This document shows positions 1 through 5,662 of a DNA stretch of 5,709 nucleotides, one piece after another. Origin of the DNA: Clostridiales bacterium (GTDB lineage: Bacteria; Bacillota_A; Clostridia; Lachnospirales; Lachnospiraceae); NCBI GenBank assembly GCA_030154385.1, contig JASKJZ010000183.1, forward strand, positions 1 through 5,709. Reading direction: 5' to 3'. Made by a program: the position numbers and the translations under genes. The notes under the pieces were generated by a model. That model saw only the letters and a list, made by a program, of their open reading frames with translations, did no database searches and was not told where the DNA came from. How positions within the stretch are numbered: position 1 is the stretch's first letter; each line of letters opens with the position of its first letter.

Positions 1-870
1 GGTGCAGGCAATCCCAGATGGCATACCAGTACCATCAATAAGATTTTGAGGAATGAAAAATATATCGGTGATGCGCTGTTACAGAAAACCTATACAGTAG
101 ATTTTTTATCAAAGAAAAGGGTACCCAATAACGGGATAGTTCCACAATACTATGTTGAAAACAGCCATGACCCTATAATCCCGCGTGAAATTTTTATGCA
201 GGTTCAGGAACAGCTTGTTAAAAGAAGATGTGTGCATATAAGTAAGAACGGAAAGAAGAGAAATTACAGCAATAATCATCCTTTATCACAGATGGTCTTT
301 TGCGGCAAGTGTCATGAAATATTCCGCAGGGTTCATTGGAATAACCGAGGAAAGAAATCAATTGTATGGAGATGTGTTAGCCGATTAGAAAATACCGGTT
401 TGTTTTGTACCGCTTCCACTATACTTGAAGATACGCTTAAAGAGAAAATTTTAGAAGCCATCAATGTAGCAGTCAGCGGAAAAAACTCTTTTCTGGCCAT
501 ACTGAAGAAGAATATTGAAACCGTATTAAGCGAGGATTTGGATGAGAGTACGGCAGATATTGATAAAAGGCTGGAAGAACTCCAAACCGATTTGATCCAA
601 AAGGCAAATTCAAAGGAAGCATACGATAATATTGTCAACGAGATTTACCGACTACGTGATCTAAGGCAAGAAACCCTTTCGAGAAACGCTCTCCGTCAAG
701 ATAAAAGGGATCGGATTGCTGAAATGACGGACTTCCTTAACACGCAAACCGGTGATATTACGGAGTTCGATGATAAACTGGTCAGAAAACTGATTGAAAA
801 AGTGATTGTATATGATGACAGGCTAGTGGTAGAGTTTAAGTCGGGATTAGAAATAGAAGTGAATCTATAA
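1..870 (+). CDS. Large serine recombinase, C-terminal part (5' end outside window)
   Basis: The frame is open from base 1 to the TAA at 868-870, giving 289 visible residues. Large serine recombinases cut and rejoin DNA at attachment sites to integrate or excise mobile elements. The opening residues (W-H-T-S-T-I-N-K-I-L-R-N-E-K-Y-I-G-D-A, then Q-Y-Y-V-E and H-D-P-I-I) are typical of the end of the Recombinase domain. A zinc ribbon follows, with Cys codons at 301, 310, 373 and 406 (CGKC, WRC, FC). Next comes a charged helical stretch at about 500-720, likely the coiled coil, and a short beta-rich tail. The N-terminal catalytic resolvase domain with its nucleophilic serine is not in the window. 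Family members usually have about 500-560 residues, so roughly half is missing. An internal TTG at 46 or a later ATG could be mistaken for a start, but the homology runs upstream of it. Family assignment is firm; the element it moves is unknown. Confidence 0.92.
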   Translation, partial: GAGNPRWHTSTINKILRNEKYIGDALLQKTYTVDFLSKKRVPNNGIVPQYYVENSHDPIIPREIFMQVQEQLVKRRCVHISKNGKKRNYSNNHPLSQMVFCGKCHEIFRRVHWNNRGKKSIVWRCVSRLENTGLFCTASTILEDTLKEKILEAINVAVSGKNSFLAILKKNIETVLSEDLDESTADIDKRLEELQTDLIQKANSKEAYDNIVNEIYRLRDLRQETLSRNALRQDKRDRIAEMTDFLNTQTGDITEFDDKLVRKLIEKVIVYDDRLVVEFKSGLEIEVNL

Positions 871-884
871 GATTGTAATAAGAT

Positions 885-934
885 TGCCGCCAGTTGAGGA
901 GGAAACCTTCTTAATTGGCGGCATACTTGTTTTA
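885..934 (+). terminator. Intrinsic terminator of the recombinase gene
   Basis: Bases 885-902 pair with 906-923 as an 18-bp uninterrupted stem, including three G-U pairs, around a 3-base AAA loop. The stem base is the GC-rich TGCCGCC/GGCGGCA. A T-rich run (TACTTGTTTT) follows. The hairpin starts 14 bases after the recombinase stop codon, so it most likely ends that transcript. Confidence 0.82.
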
Positions 935-966
935 TAAAAAAACATTTTTTCTGTATAATTATAACA

Positions 967-1285
967 AGGTGGTTAAATACGGATGTTAGAATATACAACT
1001 TAATTTCTTTAATCCAACCAAAGGCGGACCATAACGTTTAATTATATGAAATGTGCCGTAAAAATCCTCAACACAATAATGCTGATGTTATTGTAGGTAA
1101 AGTGTGGCTTTGGAAGATCTTACGCGGCTGCTATTGAGTTCTGCTACCTCATTTGCTTTCTCCAACAGACGGAAATTAAAAAGATCGGCCAATTCATTTC
1201 ATCTCATGATCCTGTTCAATACGAAAAAAGAGCAGAAATTAAAGATTGCATTTTTTTGTTGTGCTGTAGTATAATTATAATATAG
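967..1285 (+). pseudogene. Decayed reading frame of an unrecognised small protein
   Basis: This stretch between the recombinase terminator and the thiC promoter holds no intact gene. Frame 1 reads Y-N-L-I-S-L-I-Q-P-K-A-D-H-N-V, meets a TAA at 1039, and continues as LYEMCRKNPQHNN, then DVIVGKVWL to about 1110. There the coherent reading moves to frame 2 and runs F-G-R-S-Y-A-A-A-I-E (1109-1138), staying open to the TAG at 1283. The two halves together resemble a KVWLxGRSYAAAIE block that I associate, from memory only, with the N-terminal part of a family of uncharacterised bacterial proteins. A 2-base loss near 1110 would explain the frame change. An ATG at 983 preceded by AAGGTGG (966-972) could be the old start, in yet another frame. 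I cannot name the family. It could be a decayed cargo gene of the recombinase element or a gene disrupted at the element's edge. Confidence 0.45.
1246..1281 (+). promoter_or_regulatory. Probable sigma-A promoter of thiC
   Basis: A weak -35 box TTGCAT (1246-1251) lies 18 bases before a perfect -10 box TATAAT (1270-1275). A second, abutting TATAAT occupies 1276-1281. Transcription would begin at about 1282-1289, just upstream of the riboswitch aptamer. The -35 match is poor, so the call rests on the -10 boxes and their position. Confidence 0.5.
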
Positions 1286-1299
1286 TTAAAGTGAATATA

Positions 1300-1385
1300 A
1301 AGGGGAGCTTGCTGTAAGCAGGCTGAGAGTAAGCTGTATGCTTAGACCCTTATAACCTGATTTGGGTAATGCCAACGTAGGGAAA
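1300..1385 (+). ncRNA. TPP riboswitch (THI-box) aptamer upstream of thiC
   Basis: The conserved THI-element core is present in order: AGGGGAGC (1301-1308), CTGAGAGT (1323-1330), GACCC (1345-1349), ACCTGATTTGGGTAATGCC (1355-1373) and ACGTAGGGAA (1375-1384). A short stem TAAGC/GCTTA (1330-1334 and 1340-1344) forms the optional side helix common in bacterial versions. The aptamer binds thiamine pyrophosphate in the nascent RNA. The gene behind it makes the pyrimidine half of thiamine, so this is feedback control by the end product. A terminator hairpin lies 25 bases downstream, so the switch should act at transcription and turn thiC off when TPP is plentiful. P1 and any antiterminator pairing were not resolved by eye. 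Confidence 0.95.
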
Positions 1386-1402
1386 TAATTAGAAATAATT
1401 AG
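1383..1402 (+). repeat. Tandem 10-bp duplication in the riboswitch leader
   Basis: The decamer AAATAATTAG occurs twice in perfect tandem (1383-1392 and 1393-1402). It starts at the 3' edge of the aptamer, where the P1 closing strand would be, and ends just before the terminator. It may supply alternative pairing partners for P1 or may be a neutral slippage product. Confidence 0.7.
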
Positions 1403-1410
1403 ACAGGATT

Positions 1411-1459
1411 ACTGCATATATGCCTTCGTTGGTGTATATGCAGTTTTTATTTATTTTTT
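1411..1459 (+). terminator. Riboswitch-controlled terminator (expression platform)
   Basis: Bases 1411-1424 (ACTGCATATATGCC) pair along their whole length with 1431-1444 (GGTGTATATGCAGT), including two G-U pairs, around the loop TTCGTT. The run TTTTTATTTATTTTTT follows directly. This is a typical intrinsic terminator placed between the TPP aptamer and the thiC start, so it is most likely the off-state structure. A candidate competing pairing is GTAAT in the aptamer (1366-1370) with ATTAC (1408-1412), but it is short and uncertain. Confidence 0.88.
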
Positions 1460-1552
1460 AATATCATGTTAATATTATGCGCGAGCTGAAACATGATTAT
1501 TGATGCTAACAGCAGGTGGAATATTACATATGGAATACTACGAGGAGGAAAG

Positions 1553-2863
1553 ATGGTAATGAGGGAATATGCAACCCAAATGGAAGCCGCAAGAAAAGGA
1601 ATTATTACTGAGGAACTAAAAAAAGTAGCTGAAAAAGAGCTGATGACGGTTGAGGAACTGCTGCCGCTTGTCGCATCCGGCAAAGTGGTAATATGTGCAA
1701 ATAAAAATCATAAATGCCTTGATCCTCAGGGAGTTGGCTCAATGTTAAAGACAAAGATTAATGTGAACCTGGGAGTCTCAAGAGATTGTAATAATTATGA
1801 CATGGAAATGAAAAAAGTGATGGAAGCCGTCAGTATGGGCGCCCATGCAATCATGGATTTGTCTTCTCATGGAAACACTATTCCTTTCCGGAGAAAGCTG
1901 ACATCGGAATGCCCGGTTATGATAGGGACTGTGCCGGTATATGATGCCGTTATTCACTATCAGAGAGATTTGGACACCCTTACGGCAAGGGACTTTATTG
2001 ATGTGGTAAGGCTTCATGCCGAGGACGGGGTAGATTTTGTCACATTGCACTGCGGTATTACAAGAAAAACCATAGAACAGATAAAAAAACATAAAAGAAA
2101 AATGAATATCGTTTCCAGAGGTGGCTCTCTTGTATTTGCATGGATGTGTATGACAGGTGAAGAAAATCCGTTCTATGAATACTACGATGAAATTCTTGAT
2201 ATATGCCGTGAATATGATGTGACAATATCATTGGGAGATGCCTGCAGACCGGGATGCCTTGCGGATGCTTCAGATGTATGCCAGATTGAGGAGCTTGTCC
2301 GACTTGGCGAGCTTACTAAAAGAGCCTGGGAAAAAGATGTGCAGGTAATGGTTGAGGGACCTGGCCATATGCCGATTGATCAGATTGAAGCCAATATGAA
2401 AATCCAGCAGACAATCTGTAATGGGGCACCCTTTTATGTATTAGGGCCATTGGTGACGGATATCGCGCCGGGTTATGACCATATTACGGCTGCAATCGGA
2501 GGTGCTGTTGCAGCATCAGCAGGAGCGTCATTTTTATGCTATGTGACACCTGCTGAACACTTGGCGCTGCCCAATTTGGAAGATGTAAAGCAGGGTATCA
2601 TTGCTATGAAAATTGCTGCCCATGCGGCGGATATTGCCAAAGGCGTAAGAGGAGCAAGAGAAATTGACGACAGAATGGCAGACGCAAGAAGAACGTTTGA
2701 CTGGGAGACACAGTGGAAATGCGCAATAGATCCTGAAACAGCAAAAAGAATTCGTGCTGAAAGAAAGCCTGAGTATGAAGATACATGCTCCATGTGCGGG
2801 AAGTTTTGCGCGGTAAGAAGCATGAACAAGGCACTTGCAGGCGAACACATTGATATCTTGTAA
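1553..2863 (+). CDS. thiC: Phosphomethylpyrimidine synthase ThiC
   Basis: ThiC is a non-classical radical SAM enzyme that rearranges aminoimidazole ribotide into hydroxymethylpyrimidine phosphate, the pyrimidine half of thiamine. The protein has 436 residues, the size of the short form that lacks the extra N-terminal domain of the 631-residue E. coli enzyme. Family blocks seen are [55 protein letters not shown] (with the metal-binding His region) and [16 protein letters not shown]. The [4Fe-4S] cysteines are C412, C415 and C419 near the C-terminus, in C-S-M-C-G-K-F-C. The start was set at the ATG at 1553, after AGGAGG (1543-1548) with 4 bases between. The ATG at 1559, 10 bases away, is equally possible and starts M-R-E-Y-A-T-Q-M. 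The upstream in-frame ATG at 1493 has no ribosome binding site. The gene is controlled by the TPP riboswitch upstream. No other thi gene follows. Confidence 0.97.
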   Translation: MVMREYATQMEAARKGIITEELKKVAEKELMTVEELLPLVASGKVVICANKNHKCLDPQGVGSMLKTKINVNLGVSRDCNNYDMEMKKVMEAVSMGAHAIMDLSSHGNTIPFRRKLTSECPVMIGTVPVYDAVIHYQRDLDTLTARDFIDVVRLHAEDGVDFVTLHCGITRKTIEQIKKHKRKMNIVSRGGSLVFAWMCMTGEENPFYEYYDEILDICREYDVTISLGDACRPGCLADASDVCQIEELVRLGELTKRAWEKDVQVMVEGPGHMPIDQIEANMKIQQTICNGAPFYVLGPLVTDIAPGYDHITAAIGGAVAASAGASFLCYVTPAEHLALPNLEDVKQGIIAMKIAAHAADIAKGVRGAREIDDRMADARRTFDWETQWKCAIDPETAKRIRAERKPEYEDTCSMCGKFCAVRSMNKALAGEHIDIL

Positions 2864-2958
2864 TTTTCGTTGTTTTTATTGTCCAGGAACGTATCGACTA
2901 CCACGAAAGGGACGGGTTGGTTGGTATGGAACAGGTACTATAAATAATTTGATCTAGA
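2864..2958. other. Short spacer between thiC and the ISLre2 relic, no clear gene
   Basis: No convincing terminator hairpin follows thiC. One frame on the plus strand reads QERIDYHERDGLVGMEQVL and then TAA (2883-2942). It is protein-like in composition and could be the tail of a lost gene, but no start, ribosome binding site or recognised family supports it. Confidence 0.3.
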
Positions 2959-3472
2959 GAAGAAACTATATCAAAAGAATAGGATTTAACAAAACTTGTT
3001 GATGTAGTTAAAAAAATGACTGATGAATTAGGAGCAAACATAATAAAGGACTTTTTAGAAGAATTAGATAAAACGATTAAAGAAGATGAAAAAAGGAAAA
3101 AGGGATGGGTAGTAGAAAGGAAAAACAAAGGAGAGAGCAAAAGAAGCAAGGAGATATATATTAAATAACTGGGAAGGGATAGTAATATATAAAGAGGACG
3201 AGGATGTAATAGGATGCAGTGCAGAAGGGCATATAAGCCATGTATTATCAGCGAGATTAAGCAGTAGGCCATTAGGATGGAGTAAAGAGGGATTAAAGAT
3301 AATGGCAAAGCTAAGGGTATTTAGCAGGAATGGAGGTAATTTAAGGGAAATAAGTATATACAAGGAAGATATTGAAACATTTAGATTAAATAAAAAGAAG
3401 ATAAAAGAAACAATTAAAAGAATAAATAATTCTTCACGAGAAAGAATAAATAATATAACAATATTAAATATT
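2959..3472 (+). pseudogene. ISLre2-family transposase relic, main part (internally deleted)
   Basis: Two joined pieces of an ISLre2 (UPF0236-like) transposase remain. The N-terminal piece is in frame 1: E-E-T-I-S-K-E, a TAG at 2980, then D-L-T-K-L-V-D-V-V-K-K-M-T-D-E-L-G-A-N and on to W-V-V-E-R-K-N-K at about 3128. The C-terminal piece is in frame 2 from about 3131: [17 protein letters not shown], then [18 protein letters not shown], the family's SRPxGWSKEG block and [11 protein letters not shown], ending ITILNI at 3472. Family members have roughly 450 residues or more, so about 270 central residues, including the catalytic core, are missing at the junction near 3128-3131. The piece cannot make an active transposase. 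The last codons before the TAA at 3485-3487 come from the inserted IS1182-like element, and the true tail continues at 5420. Neither terminal repeat of the ISLre2 element was identified. Confidence 0.82.
3467..3472 (+). repeat. Target-site duplication AATATT, left copy
   Basis: AATATT abuts the left terminal repeat of the IS1182-like element and recurs at its other end (5414-5419). Removing the element and one copy restores the ISLre2 frame as aat-att-gga-aaa. The hexamer is its own reverse complement, so its exact length as a duplication is slightly ambiguous. Confidence 0.75.
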
Positions 3473-3484
3473 GATTTCACTGCA
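3473..3484 (+). repeat. Left terminal inverted repeat of the IS1182-like element
   Basis: GATTTCACTGCA matches the right end exactly in inverted orientation. Inward, the ends continue TAAACCAC on the left and ATAACTCC on the right, so the similarity extends weakly with a one-base offset. Confidence 0.8.
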
Positions 3485-3506
3485 TAAACCACAAAAAAAC
3501 ACCTCA

Positions 3507-3520
3507 TTAAACCTTGACAA
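3507..3520 (+). repeat. Subterminal inverted repeat, left copy
   Basis: TTAAACCTTGACAA pairs as an inverted copy with 5343-5356 (TTAACCCTTGATAA on the minus strand), 12 of 14 bases matching. It lies 34 bases inside the left end, against 57 inside the right end. It may be a second transposase contact site; this is inferred from position only. Confidence 0.5.
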
Positions 3521-3633
3521 CTTAACACTGCAACCAATTTAAGGGAAATTTCGATGGGTGATATACGCTTATGCGTTGTATTTTACTTAAAAACCACCTT
3601 GACTATGCCTGTTTCCTTGGCTTTTTACTCCTT

Positions 3634-5262
3634 TCAGCTAAAAATGGGCATAGGTATCCCGTTCGACGGTTCATTGGAATATTTTGGTTTATAACCGCCT
3701 TGCAAGTATTTGATAAACCGCTTGATGTTTTGCACAGTTACTTTCAATCCACATACTACCGTGCTTTTTGCTTTTCCACGGACATTAAGCTTGTCCAGAC
3801 CCGCACGCTTCAACGCGGAATTGCTCCCTTCGATTCCTGCGCGCTTGCCGGTATTCTCTTTTTTGTTTGATTTCATTTTTTCGCGTTCCCGGCTGGTATT
3901 CACTGCCTTGAGGCTGATGCGGACGACGCAGTCCTTGGTTTGCTTTTTACTGTAGCATTGTTCACCAAACTCACAGTTGGCACAGGCTTCACGAGGAAAG
4001 TGAGCTACCGTTTGTCCACCGCTCACTCCGGCACGGGTGGGAATGTGACCTCCCGGGCATTTATTAATCACATCGGTAGTTTCATCTATGTCAAATTCGG
4101 TTACGGGAATTTTCTTTGTAGGCTCCGTTCCGCTCATGTTGGTCAGGTGAATTTTTATTCCGTTTTCCGCTGCGGTTTGATGGACATCTTCAGAGTGGAA
4201 GCCCCCATCCACATACATGTCGGTACAACCAGTGTTTTCACGGATTTTCTTGAGACGGTCCTGCAGGATTTCTACGTCGCTGGTGTTGTTGGGGGCGACG
4301 GTGTAATCGGTGATGAGCTGAAAGGGGTTTTGCTTGTCACAGGTTTCGGATATTTCCAGCACATAACCGCTTTGGCTCACATTCCCTTTCCGGCGATAGG
4401 TGGCATCTTCATCATATGCTGACTGGAGGGAGCCGGAGGAGATTTCCTTCTTGGGCTTAGGGATAAGTTTTTCGCTTCCGGCTTCGGTTGTGGATTGTTC
4501 GGCCAGAAAACGTTTGAGAATCCTCGCTTCTTCCGACTCCTGCATTCCAGGCTCTACTTCCAATATAGAAAGCGCTTCCTTACAAAGGTTTAAAAGCAGC
4601 GTGAGTCTGCTGTCCCCTTCCTGTGCTTTGGTGCGATAGAGGACATCGGTTTTGAAGTCGGGCTCCAGCGCTTTGGAAAGCGCTTCTGTACGCTTCTCTT
4701 TAGGTATCGCATTGACGGCCTTGACCAGTACGTCATAAGCCAGCGACATCCGCCCGGCCTTCTTGATGTTGCTCATGAAAAGTGTGGTGTCTGTCCTTTG
4801 TTCCTCCAGCGTTATTCCGGTTTTTTCGGAAAAGTTGTGAAGCAGTTTGATGAACTGGCCGAATAAGAGATCGTCCTTACCGGGGTTCTCCAGACAGTAC
4901 TGATAGACTCTTTCTCTGAAATAGTAGAGGGTTCTTTCGGCAAGGTTCATTTCCCCAAGTGTCCTGATGCCGACAGCATAGTTTACTAGGTAATCGAAAT
5001 AGAAATAGTCAAGAAGTTCCAAATCGCTGCAGCATTTCATGTGTTTGATATATTCCAGGGACAGGAGGATGTTTACAGGAAAGTTGGGTTTGCCGGTGGT
5101 GCCATACAGGACGGCAAAGGGTTCTTCATCTATCTTGCAAAATACGTGTTCGTAGAAGATGGGCGCCCAGGATTTTTCAAGTTTTTCACGGATTTTGGTG
5201 TTCATCCACTGGGTGCTGTCCGACAGGGTTTGCTGGTTATGGTTGTTGTTTGCTCTGAACAT
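3634..5262 (-). CDS. IS1182-family DDE transposase
   Basis: This 542-residue protein should catalyse movement of the surrounding insertion sequence. The N-terminal part carries the DUF772-like domain (G-K-P-N-F-P-V-N-I-L-L at about 57-67, followed by D-Y-F-Y-F-D-Y-L-V-N-Y-A-V-G-I). The catalytic acids are probably D158 in R-T-D-T-T, D352 in Y-V-D-G-G-F-H-S and E478 in I-E-G-S-N-S-A-L-K-R-A-G-L, the last lying in the C-terminal DDE_Tnp_1_6-type domain. Cysteines at 402, 427, 430 and 436 form a probable metal-binding knuckle between the second and third acids. The length is normal and no frameshift or stop is seen, so it is probably active. The ATG at 5262 was chosen because AGGTGAGG sits just upstream at good spacing. 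The GTG at 5274 would add four residues but lies within that ribosome binding site. An extended -10 box lies upstream. Confidence 0.93.
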   Translation of the reverse strand: MFRANNNHNQQTLSDSTQWMNTKIREKLEKSWAPIFYEHVFCKIDEEPFAVLYGTTGKPNFPVNILLSLEYIKHMKCCSDLELLDYFYFDYLVNYAVGIRTLGEMNLAERTLYYFRERVYQYCLENPGKDDLLFGQFIKLLHNFSEKTGITLEEQRTDTTLFMSNIKKAGRMSLAYDVLVKAVNAIPKEKRTEALSKALEPDFKTDVLYRTKAQEGDSRLTLLLNLCKEALSILEVEPGMQESEEARILKRFLAEQSTTEAGSEKLIPKPKKEISSGSLQSAYDEDATYRRKGNVSQSGYVLEISETCDKQNPFQLITDYTVAPNNTSDVEILQDRLKKIRENTGCTDMYVDGGFHSEDVHQTAAENGIKIHLTNMSGTEPTKKIPVTEFDIDETTDVINKCPGGHIPTRAGVSGGQTVAHFPREACANCEFGEQCYSKKQTKDCVVRISLKAVNTSREREKMKSNKKENTGKRAGIEGSNSALKRAGLDKLNVRGKAKSTVVCGLKVTVQNIKRFIKYLQGGYKPKYSNEPSNGIPMPIFS

Positions 5263-5276
5263 TTTGCGCCTCACCT

Positions 5277-5324
5277 TTTTATGCTATTTTTGTTGATATT
5301 TTCTATAGTCATTATAGCATAAAA
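5277..5324. repeat. 11-bp inverted repeat around the transposase promoter
   Basis: TTTTATGCTAT (5277-5287) is the exact inverse of ATAGCATAAAA (5314-5324), with 26 bases between. The outer arm overlaps the -10 box of the transposase gene. The inner arm lies just before its ribosome binding site. It could be an operator for self-control or a chance AT-rich match. Confidence 0.5.
5311..5319 (-). promoter_or_regulatory. Extended -10 promoter of the IS1182-like transposase
   Basis: On the minus strand TGCTATAAT (5319 to 5311) is a perfect extended -10 element about 50 bases upstream of the transposase start. No good -35 box lies 16-18 bases upstream of it, which is common for extended -10 promoters. 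Confidence 0.55.
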
Positions 5325-5342
5325 TAGCCTTGAAACTCAGTA

Positions 5343-5356
5343 TTATCAAGGGTTAA
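5343..5356 (-). repeat. Subterminal inverted repeat, right copy
   Basis: On the minus strand this reads TTAACCCTTGATAA and matches the left subterminal copy at 12 of 14 positions. Confidence 0.5.
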
Positions 5357-5401
5357 GCGGAGTTTTCAATGTGCGCATTGCTAGTTTTTTACAGGAGTTA
5401 T

Positions 5402-5413
5402 TGCAGTGAAATC
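5402..5413 (-). repeat. Right terminal inverted repeat of the IS1182-like element
   Basis: TGCAGTGAAATC on the plus strand is the exact inverse of the left terminal repeat, with AATATT directly outside it. Confidence 0.8.
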
Positions 5414-5419
5414 AATATT
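5414..5419 (+). repeat. Target-site duplication AATATT, right copy
   Basis: This is the second copy of the hexamer flanking the IS1182-like element, directly followed by the resumed ISLre2 reading frame. Confidence 0.75.
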
Positions 5420-5479
5420 GGAAAAGTAACGCCAATGTATAAGATATTAAAATCAATTAAATATGAAAATATAATTTAA
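5420..5479 (+). pseudogene. ISLre2-family transposase relic, C-terminal tail
   Basis: The bases read GKVTPMYKILKSIKYENII and then TAA. This fits the end of an ISLre2 transposase and continues in frame from the ITILNI at 3472 once the IS1182-like element is taken out. It has no start or ribosome binding site of its own. Confidence 0.75.
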
Positions 5480-5480
5480 A

Positions 5481-5513
5481 GTTTAAAAGTTTACGAAAGT
5501 CTTGATTTTAAAC
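5481..5513. repeat. AT-rich inverted repeat after the ISLre2 tail
   Basis: GTTTAAAA (5481-5488) and TTTTAAAC (5506-5513) are exact inverses 17 bases apart, starting one base after the relic's stop codon. It may be a weak terminator of the former transposase gene. No GC-rich stem or clean U-tract supports this. Confidence 0.3.
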
Positions 5514-5579
5514 ATTTTAGGGGGTTGTCTATAAAAATTAACCTACAATATCTTGACACTATCTACTCATATGTTTTTA

Positions 5580-5608
5580 TTGACACACGGAGAATTGAGG
5601 TTTATAAT
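5580..5608 (+). promoter_or_regulatory. Consensus sigma-A promoter of the ArsR-type gene
   Basis: A perfect -35 box TTGACA (5580-5585) and a perfect -10 box TATAAT (5603-5608) stand exactly 17 bases apart. Transcription should start near 5615. This is the strongest promoter in the window, as expected for one held down by a repressor. Confidence 0.9.
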
Positions 5609-5610
5609 AT

Positions 5611-5630
5611 ATATGAAAGCTTATTCAAGT
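5611..5630 (+). promoter_or_regulatory. Probable ArsR/SmtB-type operator
   Basis: ATATGAAAGCTTATTCAAGT contains TGAA-N6-TTCA (5614-5627), the pattern found in operators of SmtB- and CzrA-type metal sensors. It covers the expected transcription start, so bound repressor would block the promoter. A perfect 10-bp palindrome TTCAATTGAA follows at 5632-5641 and may be part of the same control region. Confidence 0.65.
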
Positions 5631-5645
5631 GTTCAATTGAATGAT

Positions 5646-5656
5646 AAGGAGGTGAT
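5646..5656 (+). promoter_or_regulatory. Full-strength ribosome binding site
   Basis: AAGGAGGTGAT is complementary to the 16S rRNA 3' end along its whole length. It is separated from the ATG at 5663 by 6 bases, which fixes that start. Confidence 0.88.
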
Positions 5657-5662
5657 ATAAAT

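Larger units (their letters stand above)
3473..5413 (-). mobile_element. IS1182-family insertion sequence, complete (1941 bp)
   Basis: The element is bounded by perfect 12-bp inverted repeats GATTTCACTGCA (3473-3484 and, inverted, 5402-5413) and flanked by AATATT on both sides. It encodes one full-length DDE transposase on the minus strand. The boundaries were set by the ISLre2 reading frame: joining base 3472 to base 5420 gives ITILNIGKVTPMYK in frame. All parts needed for transposition appear intact. The interior looks richer in GC than the ISLre2 relic around it, which fits a later arrival. About 150 bases at each end are non-coding. The left 150 contain a CACTGCA copy (3526-3532) that repeats the inner part of the terminal repeat. 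The right end carries the transposase promoter. Confidence 0.88.

Noticed and set aside
954..983. Promoter at TATAAT 954-959 for the relic gene
   Set aside because: The nearest -35-like TTGTTT (928-933) is 20 bases away, and the supposed ribosome binding site would fall on the transcript's first bases.
1493..1552. Longer thiC start at 1493
   Set aside because: The extra 20 residues do not look like ThiC, no ribosome binding site precedes this ATG, and AGGAGG sits just before 1553.
3302..3487. Independent 61-residue gene on the plus strand
   Set aside because: It is the C-terminal part of the ISLre2 relic. Its last codons and stop come from the inserted element.
2898..3537. Two long open frames on the minus strand (136 and 157 codons)
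   Set aside because: They lie opposite the AT-rich ISLre2 relic, whose plus-strand peptide is clearly recognisable. The minus-strand products are low-complexity, rich in Leu, Ser, Ile and Phe, and lack ribosome binding sites.
3564..3585. Hairpin ACGC-TTAT-GCGT as terminator after the transposase
   Set aside because: The 4-bp GC core is short and no T-run follows on the minus strand, where the transposase transcript would need it.
3940..4422. 160-codon plus-strand open frame
   Set aside because: It lies opposite the IS1182-type transposase core and crosses the codons of its second catalytic acid. It has no ribosome binding site or recognised domain.
5367..5390. Plus-strand terminator CAATG/CATTG followed by T6
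   Set aside because: The stem is only 5 bp and low in GC, and the T-run is four bases away. It is too weak to call, although it could dampen read-through at the IS end.
5553..5580. Second promoter starting at TTGACA 5553-5558
   Set aside because: No acceptable -10 box lies 16-18 bases downstream, while the next TTGACA at 5580 has a perfect partner.
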